This document shows, piece by piece, positions 55,414 through 64,000 of a stretch of 64,000 nt of DNA. The notes under the pieces were generated by a model. That model did not search any database, had not been told where the DNA came from, and worked only from the letters and a program-made list of their open reading frames with translations. Each line of letters opens with the position of its first letter. The stretch's first letter is position 1. Origin of the DNA: Cydia pomonella (lineage: Eukaryota > Arthropoda > Insecta > Lepidoptera > Tortricidae); NCBI RefSeq assembly GCF_033807575.1, contig NC_084722.1, positions 1,854,832 to 1,918,831 on the forward strand, written 5' to 3'. A program made the position numbers and the translations under genes.

Positions 55414-57015
55414 TTACTTCTTAACTTTAACAGTTGTTGGCAAACATGTTGGCAAATGGAACTGTGTGTAATAGAAATAGAAAAAGAATAACAAAAAATG
55501 AGAACAAGAATATACAGAAATAAGCAACGGGAATAAATCTGGGAACTGAGGCGGCGGAGCCACATAGACTGAGGCAGCAGTTAAAACTATCATTCCCAGG
55601 ACGGAAACTACGAAATTGACACTTAGAAGTTTAAGTAGGACCGAGCTTTCCATTTTTTCGGGCTGTACTGCTTTATAAACCTTTTTGGCGTTAAAGAAAG
55701 TAAAAAAACCAGCATTAGGCATTGCTAGCTTCAAAGTTATACTATAGAAGCTAACATAAATTATGTTTGTAGCGATAAAAGGCAGCAGCAACCCGTCTTT
55801 TAATAGTAGAGGAAGCATGCTGAATGTAGAGACAAGTAGGAACCAGAAACACATGAACGGGTCTTCGGGAAAATGAATAGCAACAGGAATGGCAGCTAGT
55901 AGAATGGTTTTCTCGTGAACTTGGAATGAAAATAGAAAGAAGGCTAATGATACATTAATAAGGCAAAGGACAAACTTCTTTCTGTTCATTCGGAAGAATA
56001 AATCTATGCAAGACGGAAGCGCTGCTGATGCTGTAGTTATTAGGCAAGTCTTTGCCATTTCTTCATTTGAATAGTAAGTCTTTAGTTTAATAAACACATT
56101 GACAACACACCATACATTTGAAACTTTATCTTCAAAAACTCCTCGGTTAAGAGGAAACAGTCTACGAATTAGTTGGAAAATATTCTCCCATGACCCAAAA
56201 AATGGATACCAGATGATAATAAAAGTAGCAATCACTGAGATAGCTAGCTTGTTGAAACGGTGCACAAGATGAGCAGTTCTACCCCTGTGCGGAAGGTCTA
56301 TGAATATCTTACGTAACAAATAAAAGAAAAATGGCAATGCATGATACAATTCCATCTGCTTATAGTTTAAAGCTAGCACAAAGAATATAGTTGCTAGAAC
56401 ATCATTCTCAATAGCTATAATATAAAATGTGGCCCATAGAAATAACCCTAAAGATACACAGTTGTATTGGAAATGGCCGTGATCTATGAGAATCAAACCC
56501 GGATACAATAAGAATAAGATAGTAGATAAGTCAGTCCGTTTGAATACATTAACAACCTCTTTAGACTTCACGCGTTCAGCGTCTATACATATCACTAACA
56601 CAGCAGACACATAGAAGTAAACATCACTCAAGAAAACAGTCCATCTCATGAACGTTTTGTGCGATTCGTTCTCATAGCCTCTCGATGCGAATAAACGCAC
56701 AGATTCCGGGTCGATCCAGTCTGCTACCTTCCCCATCAACAAGCTGTGATACGCCGTTAGAGGCGGATAGTCCAACCCCCAGTACTGAAGGTCATTCTGG
56801 GTCGTGTTAAAGTACCACGTCGCTGCCGGCGTGTGCACGGTTATCTCCTGCCAGTGTCTCTGAGCTTCATAATCGCCGTACATGGGCGGCTTCTTGTATC
56901 CAGAGTAAGGGTAGGAAGCTACACACCACCGAACAAGTAGAGCGAAAAACACGCCCGGCAACAGTGCATCTTTCGTCACAGTGAACCTATCGGGATCCGC
57001 TCTCACTCTACCCAT
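55414..57015 (-). CDS. ALG6: ALG6 dolichyl-P-Glc:Man9GlcNAc2-PP-dolichol alpha-1,3-glucosyltransferase
   Basis: It adds the first glucose from dolichyl-phosphate-glucose to the lipid-linked Man9GlcNAc2 oligosaccharide in the ER membrane, for N-glycosylation. The 533-residue product is close to the family length (human about 507). Family blocks near the N-terminus: KPPMYGDYEAQRHWQEIT (about 42-59; Asp48 corresponds to the aspartate proposed as base in yeast ALG6), then LQYWGLDYPPLTAYHS (about 76-91) and SRGYE. An LLYPGLILIDHGHFQYN block and many hydrophobic segments follow, with a basic KVKK end. I chose the ATG at 57015; a longer frame starts with GTG at 57027, which a eukaryote would not use. 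No introns. It lies 118 bp downstream of BolA2-like exon 1 on the same strand, so probably inside that gene's first intron. Confidence 0.95.
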   Translation of the reverse strand: MGRVRADPDRFTVTKDALLPGVFFALLVRWCVASYPYSGYKKPPMYGDYEAQRHWQEITVHTPAATWYFNTTQNDLQYWGLDYPPLTAYHSLLMGKVADWIDPESVRLFASRGYENESHKTFMRWTVFLSDVYFYVSAVLVICIDAERVKSKEVVNVFKRTDLSTILFLLYPGLILIDHGHFQYNCVSLGLFLWATFYIIAIENDVLATIFFVLALNYKQMELYHALPFFFYLLRKIFIDLPHRGRTAHLVHRFNKLAISVIATFIIIWYPFFGSWENIFQLIRRLFPLNRGVFEDKVSNVWCVVNVFIKLKTYYSNEEMAKTCLITTASAALPSCIDLFFRMNRKKFVLCLINVSLAFFLFSFQVHEKTILLAAIPVAIHFPEDPFMCFWFLLVSTFSMLPLLLKDGLLLPFIATNIIYVSFYSITLKLAMPNAGFFTFFNAKKVYKAVQPEKMESSVLLKLLSVNFVVSVLGMIVLTAASVYVAPPPQFPDLFPLLISVYSCSHFLLFFFYFYYTQFHLPTCLPTTVKVKK

Positions 57016-57133
57016 CGCGGTTAACACGAATTATCTAACGTTTCATTTATTAAGAATAATATGATAATAGTTTAAACCTTATTTTAATGATTTTCGTGAC
57101 AACACGACAGCTAGAGAATTTGACAGTACTTAC
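57016..57133 (-). promoter_or_regulatory. Gap between BolA2-like exon 1 and ALG6 start
   Basis: In minus orientation it starts with the GTAAGTACTG donor of exon 1 and ends at the ALG6 ATG. A TTCTCTAG acceptor-like word lies near its beginning. It must act as ALG6 5' UTR or promoter. Whether ALG6 mRNA starts upstream of the BolA2-like exon or here cannot be read from sequence alone. Confidence 0.5.
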
Positions 57134-57196
57134 GACGTGAACGGCGTCCAATTCCTTGGTCAGCTTTTCCTTCAAATATCCTTCCGTATACACCAT
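57134..57196 (-). CDS. BolA2-like protein, exon 1
   Basis: 21 codons from ATG: MVYTEGYLKE, KLTKELD, AVHV, followed by a consensus GTAAGT donor at phase 0. Length and content match the first helix of BolA2-like proteins (YTE..LK.KL...L.A..V). Joined at phase 0 to the exon at 4785-4879 it gives AVHV-VVTDESDGCG, which keeps the family spacing to the GCG motif. BolA2 pairs with monothiol glutaredoxin in cytosolic Fe-S handling. Upstream, ATGGACTTTCATTGA is a four-codon upstream frame in the presumed 5' UTR. It is the nearest candidate first exon for the array 52 kb away on the same strand. Confidence 0.85.
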
Positions 57197-57786
57197 ATTC
57201 GTCAATGAAAGTCCATAAATCGCAAAAATGATTACTTAAAACTCATCCACTGATCACAATAATAATATTACACCGCACGCCTGAATATACAACGCGGATA
57301 CCAAACTCGAACTGATACAGTAATTAGTGTTTTTTTCGAAAGTGAAATGAGAAAGTGGCACGAGAAAGTGAACTTGAATTGCGGACGATTGACTGGATCG
57401 GACGAATTTCACACCGGACGACTTCCGTAGGTTAAAATCCGACTAATTTCCAATTGCCTTTGTTGTCGGTCAAAGATCACATTACGTAGGATTATCGTAA
57501 TTCTGTTGCGTAGCCATGACCATGACCTTGAAGAAAAAGCTATACTATAATTTATTATTTACTATTTATGCTTGAAATGATATTTTTAATTTTAGAATAT
57601 TAAAAAAATATAAAATATTGATCAAATAAATTTAGGCTTAATCGAAGTAGAGGACTATCTACATGGCAACCCATCATTGACCTACCATAGACTATGACAA
57701 AGGTGCATGGCGGACAAATTTAAAGTCGATATTAATTTTTCCAACTCGTCCCCACTTTTTCTCATCTCCAAATATAAAATTTAACA
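57197..57786. promoter_or_regulatory. Shared divergent promoter of BolA2-like/ALG6 and SelO
   Basis: 590 bp separate the BolA2-like ATG (minus) from the SelO ATG (plus). No third gene or repeat fits inside. GAATTGCGGACGATTGACTG and CGGACGAATTTCACACCGGA are G+C-richer than the surroundings at about 57375-57430. No TATA box at a plausible distance was identified for either side. Confidence 0.6.
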
Positions 57787-60700
57787 ATGAAGATGGAAGG
57801 AGAATTAACAGTGTTAAAGAAAAATTTAACTGAATGGAGATTCAACCAATATCCAAAATACATATTATTGCCGATTGACGAAAACAATGATCAAATTTGT
57901 TCTAATATAAAGAATGTTGTCTTTTCTGAGGTTAGTATGAATTATATGGTGTTATATTTAAGTTTTTATTGCAAAGGAACTGTGTTTTGTAGGTTACGCC
58001 GTGTCCGCTTGAGCGCAACATCCAACTAGTGTGCGTCTCAGAGGATGCGCTAATCAGCATTCTGGATATGGATCCGGATATCGCTAATCGGGAGGAATTT
58101 GCTGAATTTATTGCCGGTCGAAAGTTACCGTACGGCGCCTTGCCCGTCGCTCATCGGTAAATATTTATCCATTCCATAGTGCTTTCAAAAATTTCAAAAT
58201 TTAAAAAAAAAAATTGCAAGTAGGCCTCAAGGGCTCTTTTACAAGTCAATACAATATTTATAGTAACATCATATAGCAACATGAAAAATACATAACAACA
58301 TTTATAAATAAAACAGCCAATACCTGGGTAAACATTACATTATAATAATCTTAAAATAAATAATTACTACAATACAATAGAGATGTATAGTCTCTATGGT
58401 TAAAAATACATTAAATCTGGAGATGTAAAAGGCCCCCAATGTTAGAGTACTAATACTAATACGATTTGGAGGTGTAAAGTCTCTCCTAGTGTCAAAATAA
58501 AATTTATACTAAAGAAATAAATCGCGTCTGGACTGTTAAGCTAGCTGCTATTGTGTTTCTCGAATTTATTTACTGCATAACTTTAAACTAACCTTACTAT
58601 CAATCAATAGGTATGTACCTATGTCTGTTGATGAATTAATACCTATCCCTAATCATTATCGCTATCTGACACTCTCATTCTTAAGAAGTCAAGACCCAAA
58701 TAAGTTGCTAATGTTCACAACGAAACGCCTGTAGAAATTTTTACTAACTAATACCTAAGCATATTGCATTTTGCTAAGTTAATTTCGAATTCTACCATTT
58801 CTGCGTGTATCGCTTAAACAATACAACAAGTGTTCCCTATGTTAAGTTTGGATGCGGAAATGGAACATAAGTAATTTTAGAAATTAGAAATGTTTATTTG
58901 CCAGAATACGTTACAATAAGGTCTTAAAACAGTTTTAGTATCAGTATTCAGTCGACATAAAGCCAACATGTGAATTGTATAAAAGTTTAACTGTCTAATA
59001 CACTGGGCGTGAATGTGGATATGAATAAATAGAAATAGAATTTGGATGCGAAAATGTAACATAAGCTATATGCATTTCCCTTTAATAGGCGTGTTGCTGT
59101 ATTAACATATTTTTTGCTTATTAGTTAATACCGAGTATATGAATAAACAGAGTTTGGATGCAAAAATGGAACAAAACAAAAGCTATATGAATTAAGAAGA
59201 AAATCTATAATAGATCGTTTTATTTTCTAGATATGGAGGCCACCAGTATGGAATGTGGGTTGGTCAGCTAGGGGATGGAAGAGCGCATATCCTCGGAGAA
59301 TACATAAATAGGGAAGCTATATTCTTCTAGTGAAAATTTGGTGCCTGTCCTCGATAATCTAGCTTTTCTCTTATTGATATACAACCTCATGTCAGCGATA
59401 TTGTGGTTCATATAGTTTAGCAAACCACTTTGATCACTTAAAATGCTATAAATTTATTCCCATAAACTAACTCCGCAGTCTTTGCAGCGCCAAATTGTGA
59501 AACTGCCACTACAAACTTTATATTTTCATAGAAATTTGACGCTTATAATCGCACACTACACTTGCCAAGTCAGTGCAGGATTAGCTTGGAGTCGAAACCT
59601 TAGACGGACTCTAGTAATAATAGTTTATGTTTATGTATATAGACATGGTGAACGTTGGCAGCTGCAGCTAAAAGGATCTGGGCTAACGCCGTATTCTCGA
59701 GTTCACGATGGTAGAGCTGTTCTCAGGTCCGCTTTGAGGGAGATGATTGCTTGTGAAGCTTGCCATTTCTTAGGCATACCTACAGTAAGAGCGGCGGGGC
59801 TTGTCGGTAAAGTATTGTTTGACGGTAACGCTTTCCTTTCATGTTTTGTAACGTAACATTTTCGTACATCTGGGACCTCAAATTACTTGCTTAAGTTTGT
59901 TGACAAGACGTACGATGATAGAATATAGTCCGTCAGTTTTCACTTTTCAGAAATGTAGCTTAGCAATTATATATTCGTCTCATCTCAGCGCGTTTCAATT
60001 CATCTTACAGGATTTCTAGCTATCTTAATATTTGCCGTAGGGACAAGTTTTTAAGCTAACTAGACAACTTAAGAAGAAAACTTCTTGAAAATTTTAACCT
60101 TTATTGTAGTAAGCGACGAAGCGGTAGTCCGAGACGTATATTTCACCGGCAACCCTGGCCGCGAGCGCGCGGCCATTTTGCTCCGGCTCGCCGAGTGCTG
60201 GTTCCGGTTCGGCTCGCTTGAAATCCTGGCGAGGACCGGTGAGCTTGCTGTGCTCAGGCAGCTCGCTGATTTTATCATAAAGGTGATTTATTATTCATAT
60301 TATTATTATAAATTTCTATGCTCAATATGTCTTCGATCAGATGTTTAAAATGATTTAAGGTACTTCTTGGCTAAATTGTTAGGCTAAATTGGTATCTAAT
60401 TAGCATAAAAAGCATAAGCATGGGCTTGATCAGGCCAGAATTAGGCGACTGTTACACTAAGCGTTCGCCTAAATCGTTGGTCAACACATATAAACTAATG
60501 TAGAATTGTAGAGGTAGTTGCCGCATTAATTACCTTCAATTGTATTGATTCCTTATATTTTTTGATTAAATTAAGTAAGAATTATTAACTATCATAACTT
60601 TCTAAGTATTGTTCTGGGTTTGTTCGCAGCTCGCTAAGAGTGCCAGGGACTGCTTGGCAACCCAACCTTAAGAATTGAAGTAGGCACTAGTTTTATTCCC

Positions 60701-62972
60701 TAAACAGACTGTGATTTGATCTTCTAATCCAGATGAAAAACTAATAAGGCTTAGTTTGTAATGAAAAATGTTTTGTTTTATTTTTAGGAGCATTTCCCGG
60801 ATATTCAACTCTCGGATGAGAACCGTTTCATTAGGCTGTTTTCGGAAGTCGCTCATCGGACGTTAGATCTTGTGGCAAAATGGCAAGGTAACTTTAATAA
60901 AATACAGTTTGTTACTTTATATCTCTACCCAAACACAAAACCAATACACACACACGGTGATAACATTTGATTGAAGCACTAACCCATAACTTTTAGAGTT
61001 AGACCAAGCTAAGTTGGCAGCGATTTTGATAGCACAGACTGTGCAAGTGTTATTAAAACGCCAAACTTCTGTGAAATTATGACTTTTAAAATAACACCTG
61101 CACAGTCTGTGCTAGCAAAACCGCTGCCGAGTTAGCTTGGTCAGACTCTAGTAAGTTCGTAGACATTTATTCATGCTTAAACACCTATGTAATTAGTAAC
61201 ATCAGTTTTGGAGAGCTCCACACTAAAAGACTGTAAAAGCTGCTGCATAAGCGAAGGTTTATTTCAGTTTGAAAAAAATATTCGATTCTGATAAAATCAT
61301 CCCTAAATATTTTTTCACCACACTATATATAAAGACCCTCTTGATTGTTCAAAAACTGATGAGAAAATTGCATTTTATCCACATGTGAGGCAAAGTAATC
61401 TGATGCGAATTTTGAGTTGTTTCCTTATGTTAGCTGACAAAAGTAACTTTTACATGATTATTTTGAATTATTCATGATTTTGAATGAGATTCATTTAGAT
61501 TTGATTTTGTTTGATATGTTACAGGTACCTAATATTTTTTTCGGGTTGGTGTAGTGAAAATTATCGTGTTTCACTCGGGAGCAAAATTTGTTTGACTCTC
61601 GTGCCTTGAAAGCCTCGCAACGGTCAAGATTCCATTTTTCGAACCACTCGCTACGCTCGTATGTCAATTTTGTCAAGAGGGGCCAAGGTTGTTGTTTAAC
61701 TACTCGTGTCAATATTGATTCTCGCTTGCTCGGGAATCAATATTGACACGAGTGGTTAAACAACAACCTGGGCCCCTCTTGTAAAACAAATAACTATTTC
61801 TAGGCTTCGGCTTCACCCACGGCCTCCTCAACACGGATAACATGAGTATCCTGGGCATCACATTGGATTACGGTCCATTTGGCTTTGTTGACTCGTACGA
61901 CGGTGGCTTCGTGGCCAACTGCTCCGATGGCGAAGGAAGATATTCACTGGCTAAACAACCTGACGTATGGATTCTTGCTTCCTTTCCTGCTTATATTATA
62001 AATGTGAATGTATCTTTGGATGTTACAAAAATCTTCTCAATTTCCCAAAAACTTTACTTTTGTCATAGGTAATCTATGGATAGTTTAGACTTAAGCCTAC
62101 TATACTATACTCATAGTGTTGTTCCTGCCAGTGAGTAAGATTGCCAGAGCCCAACGAAGGTGTGGAGTGTTAGGATCGGAAACGTACATGTACAGGTGTA
62201 CATAGACTACGGATACTACTTACCATCAGGCAGGCAGAATGCTTGTTTGCCACTGACGTAGTATAAAAATATATATCCATAAGTCCATAGCTCGATGATG
62301 AAAAGAGTGCTTATTGAAATAATGTTATGCTCTTAGGTAGTAGTTTGGAATGTTGGACAGCTGGCAAATGCACTGAAGCCACTGTTAACTTCTTCTCAGC
62401 AAGTTCACATGGCGCATATATTGAAAACATTGGATACATACTGCAAGAATAAAATACTGTAAGAACTTAATATTAACATATTCAGAGGAATAGGAGTTAA
62501 CTACTTTAAGTACTAGTGTTGTTTTGTTTATTTTTAGGGAAACATTCCTTTTGAAAATTGGTTTGAAAGAAGAAAAATGGGGAGATGAGCAACTGATCGA
62601 AAAATTACTTGATATGATGCAGAAAACTGGAGCCGACTTCACGGCTACGTTCAGGCAACTTGCAGAGGTCAGATCAACCAAGATATTAGTACCTATCCTT
62701 CCTCTTCGGAAATTATTTCTTCCACCTGTGTGCCCTTTTACACGTATCGCAATAATTTCAGCACACTTGGTTTTTTATGATTTACTTAATGTCCTCCTGC
62801 TTATAATGTTTGGATTTTGAATTTGAATATTATTTTATTTTGCAGTTGGAACCTAACGAAATGGTAAACGAAACCAAACTGAATGAGAAATGGTCACTGA
62901 AACGCTTGTCCTCACACGCTTCGTGGGGCTGCTGGTTGGACCAATATCGTGAAAGACTGGATAAGGAAGCAG
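57787..62972 (+). CDS. SelO: SelO-type protein adenylyltransferase, exons 1-10 (3' partial)
   Basis: Pseudokinase-fold enzyme that transfers AMP from ATP to protein Ser/Thr/Tyr; redox-linked, usually mitochondrial. Exons: 57787-57930, 57993-58156, 59231-59311, 59643-59806, 60110-60282, 60788-60887, 61804-61964, 62337-62458, 62538-62667, 62846-62972; phases agree across all joins, giving 455 residues. Family blocks: FSEVTPCPLERN (exon 1/2), YGGHQYGMWVGQLGDGRA (from 104), GERWQLQLKGSGLTPYSR (K140), LRSALREMIACEA, VVRDVYFTGNPGRER, GLLNTDNMSILGITLDYGPFGF (N288 and D297 equal the E. coli metal-binding N247/D256), QKTGADFT. The C-terminus, where vertebrates carry selenocysteine, is beyond the window. 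The visible N-terminus does not look like a mitochondrial presequence. Intron 3 has a GG instead of GT donor. Confidence 0.95.
58207..58552 (-). mobile_element. Jockey-like LINE 3' end in SelO intron 2
   Basis: Nearly the same sequence as 17222-17585 over about 340 bp, in antisense to SelO. The A-run end (plus strand T/A-rich start at about 58200) is intact, the 5' side truncated. Confidence 0.8.
59302..59323 (+). other. Non-canonical 5' splice site of SelO intron 3
   Basis: The reading frame and protein family demand the exon to end at 59311 (...AATAG), followed by GGAAGC. A consensus donor would be GTAAGC, so position +2 is G in place of T. If unspliced, the frame runs on REAIFF to a TAG stop at about 59331. 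The acceptor partner is normal (TATATAG at 59642). Confidence 0.75.
60996..61148. mobile_element. Tc1/mariner-type MITE in SelO intron 6
   Basis: GAGTTAGACCAAGCTAAGTT and the inverted AACTTA-like end TAGCTTGGTCAGACTC, with matching GCAGCGATTTTG and GCACAGACTGTGCA stretches, form arms of about 60 bp. TA flanks both ends (60994-60995, 61149-61150). Confidence 0.8.
61298..61790 (+). repeat. Dispersed repeat F, copy 2, with foldback end
   Basis: Homologous to 6535-6930. Its 3' part is a strong hairpin: CAAGAGGGGCCAAGGTTGTT...TCAATATTGATT and AATCAATATTGACACGAGTG...CCTCTTG (61673-61782), so this copy keeps an inverted terminus lost at 6535. It ends just 20 bp before the SelO exon 7 acceptor. Confidence 0.75.
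62103..62270 (+). repeat. Dispersed repeat A, copy 4, in SelO intron 7
   Basis: ACTCATAGTGTTGTTCCTGC, GTGAGTAAGATTGCCAGAGC, GTGTACATAGACTACGGATA and CCACTGACGTAGTATAAAAA match the family. The block TAACTCCTCTGGAGTTGC is reduced to a short remnant. Confidence 0.75.
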
Positions 62973-63889
62973 GTTAGAAACTTTAATCAATTAATAATTA
63001 AGTATTGCCAGCTTAATGCCGTCATGCGATTAAAGGAAAGGAAAAAAATTACCCTTATAGGATCATTTTGTTGTCCGTCCGTCTATCTATCTGTCAAGAC
63101 CTTTTATCTCAGAAACTCGTGAAGGTATTGATTTGAAATTAAAACCAAATACTTCGGTCTGCAGTCCCTTGGAGCTGTGAAAATATCAAACTTCTAAGTT
63201 AATGTAAACAAAAGATACGGCCGTTTATGCTGCATAAAACGTTTATTTCGACACTCTCGAGGGAATCAAAATTTATAGGGTGCCTTCCGTTGACCTAGAA
63301 CTATGAAATTTGGCAAGTAAAATTGTCGTCTTATACTACAAATAGGTACAGGGAAATATCGGAAAACTATACCTACATTAGTAAGAAAAAGTTACATTAT
63401 TACGGAACCTGAATGCCAATAGGGTTATTTCCAATTTTTTGAAACGCTTGTATTACGTTCTATATTAACTAAAAGTTGGCCTAAAATTCAACTTTTATAC
63501 TAAAAACGGCTTTAAATATGTTAAATTAACTAAATATATTTTGACAGATGCTTTCGCGCCCAAAACGCTCTTTGAAAATTGTGTGACGTCACAGTTTACG
63601 GTTTGACACATAACTACATACACACGTAGAAGATACGAACTGTCAACTGACATTTGTCATTTGTTGTTTATCGCCTAACTGTCAACAGTGTCAATCCGAG
63701 AGTTGTGACGTCATCAGAATCTACAATGATGTTTCGAGTTTGGTCACGTGACGTGTGCCAAAAGATATTTTAAATTCAATATTTACAAAAATATGGTCAT
63801 TACAGGTCCCCTAAAAGTAGTTTAACATGTTCTTATAATCCAAAAGAATTTATTGGGATACAATTCTGCCCTAAGATTTGTAGATGGAA
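62973..63889 (+). other. SelO intron 10, open to the right
   Basis: Begins with the GTTAGA donor of exon 10. No exon encoding the SelO C-terminal part (an NPK...LRN-type block is expected) was found before the window ends. TGTGACGTCA words at 63580 and 63705 are palindromic CRE-like sites in isolation. Confidence 0.55.
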
Positions 63890-64000
63890 ACAACCCTATT
63901 CATGGCAGGAAACCGCGCTGGATCAGGACAGGTGGCGTTCTCTCGTTTTGGAGGCCAAGATTATTTTTGGATAGCTGAGCCAAAACAGTTAGTTAGGTAG
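63890..64000 (+). pseudogene. RTE-like LINE ORF2 C-terminus, copy 3 (at window edge)
   Basis: Plus frame reads WQETALDQDRWRSLVLEAKI-IFG, stop, LSQNS, the same ending as 32045-32240 and 42690-43250. It continues to the edge of the window. Confidence 0.75.

Noticed and set aside
57016..57027. ALG6 start at 57027
   Set aside because: That codon is GTG; the first ATG in frame is at 57015, which gives a normal family N-terminus.
59331..59340. An alternative GT donor for SelO exon 3 at the TTCTA|GTGAAA site
   Set aside because: Using it would join TA to the A of exon 4 and create a TAA stop, so it does not rescue the frame.
63580..63720. Cyclic-AMP response elements (TGACGTCA)
   Set aside because: The words lie deep in a SelO intron among likely repeat sequence, with no promoter context.

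Overview
The window reads as nuclear DNA of a moth or butterfly (Lepidoptera): A+T-rich, intron-bearing, and packed with repeat families I associate with lepidopteran genomes (tRNA-headed SINEs, Jockey/RTE-like LINE tails, hAT/mariner/piggyBac-type MITEs, and the GCGGCCAAGTGCGAGTCGG family). The order is inferred from repeat character, not from a species match.

The protein-coding genes cluster at the right end. On the minus strand, an intronless ALG6 glucosyltransferase gene (55414-57015) lies just downstream of a 63-nt first coding exon of a BolA2-like gene (57134-57196). On the plus strand, about 590 bp from that exon and head to head with it, begins a SelO-type protein adenylyltransferase gene. 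Ten coding exons of it are visible (57787-62972) and it runs off the right edge. The matching second exon of the BolA2-like gene is at 4785-4879, also on the minus strand, as the lead member of a tandem array of six exon copies (4266-4879). If the exons belong together, about 52 kb of the window is one giant, transposon-filled intron with ALG6 nested inside it on the same strand. This would explain the long gene desert.

The desert itself is a transposon archive. Main elements are: a degraded DIRS-type tyrosine-recombinase retrotransposon (about 9540-15491, minus) with gag-like, RT, RNase H and recombinase remnants, inverted terminal repeats and an internal complementary region; this DIRS copy sits inside a hAT-type MITE whose 8-bp target duplication is still visible; six more hAT MITEs with 8-bp duplications; an apparently intact 1.3-kb mariner-like (DD37D, maT-like) transposon at 51516-52818; LINE 3' ends and ORF2 C-terminal remnants; four SINE copies; and many foldback elements. 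Stretches with no recognisable element are given as separate entries.

Functionally the three host genes are housekeeping: lipid-linked oligosaccharide glucosylation in the ER (ALG6), cytosolic iron-sulfur/glutaredoxin partnership (BolA2-like), and AMPylation linked to redox homeostasis (SelO). No bacterial-type operons, CRISPR arrays, rRNA genes or convincing functional tRNA genes were seen.
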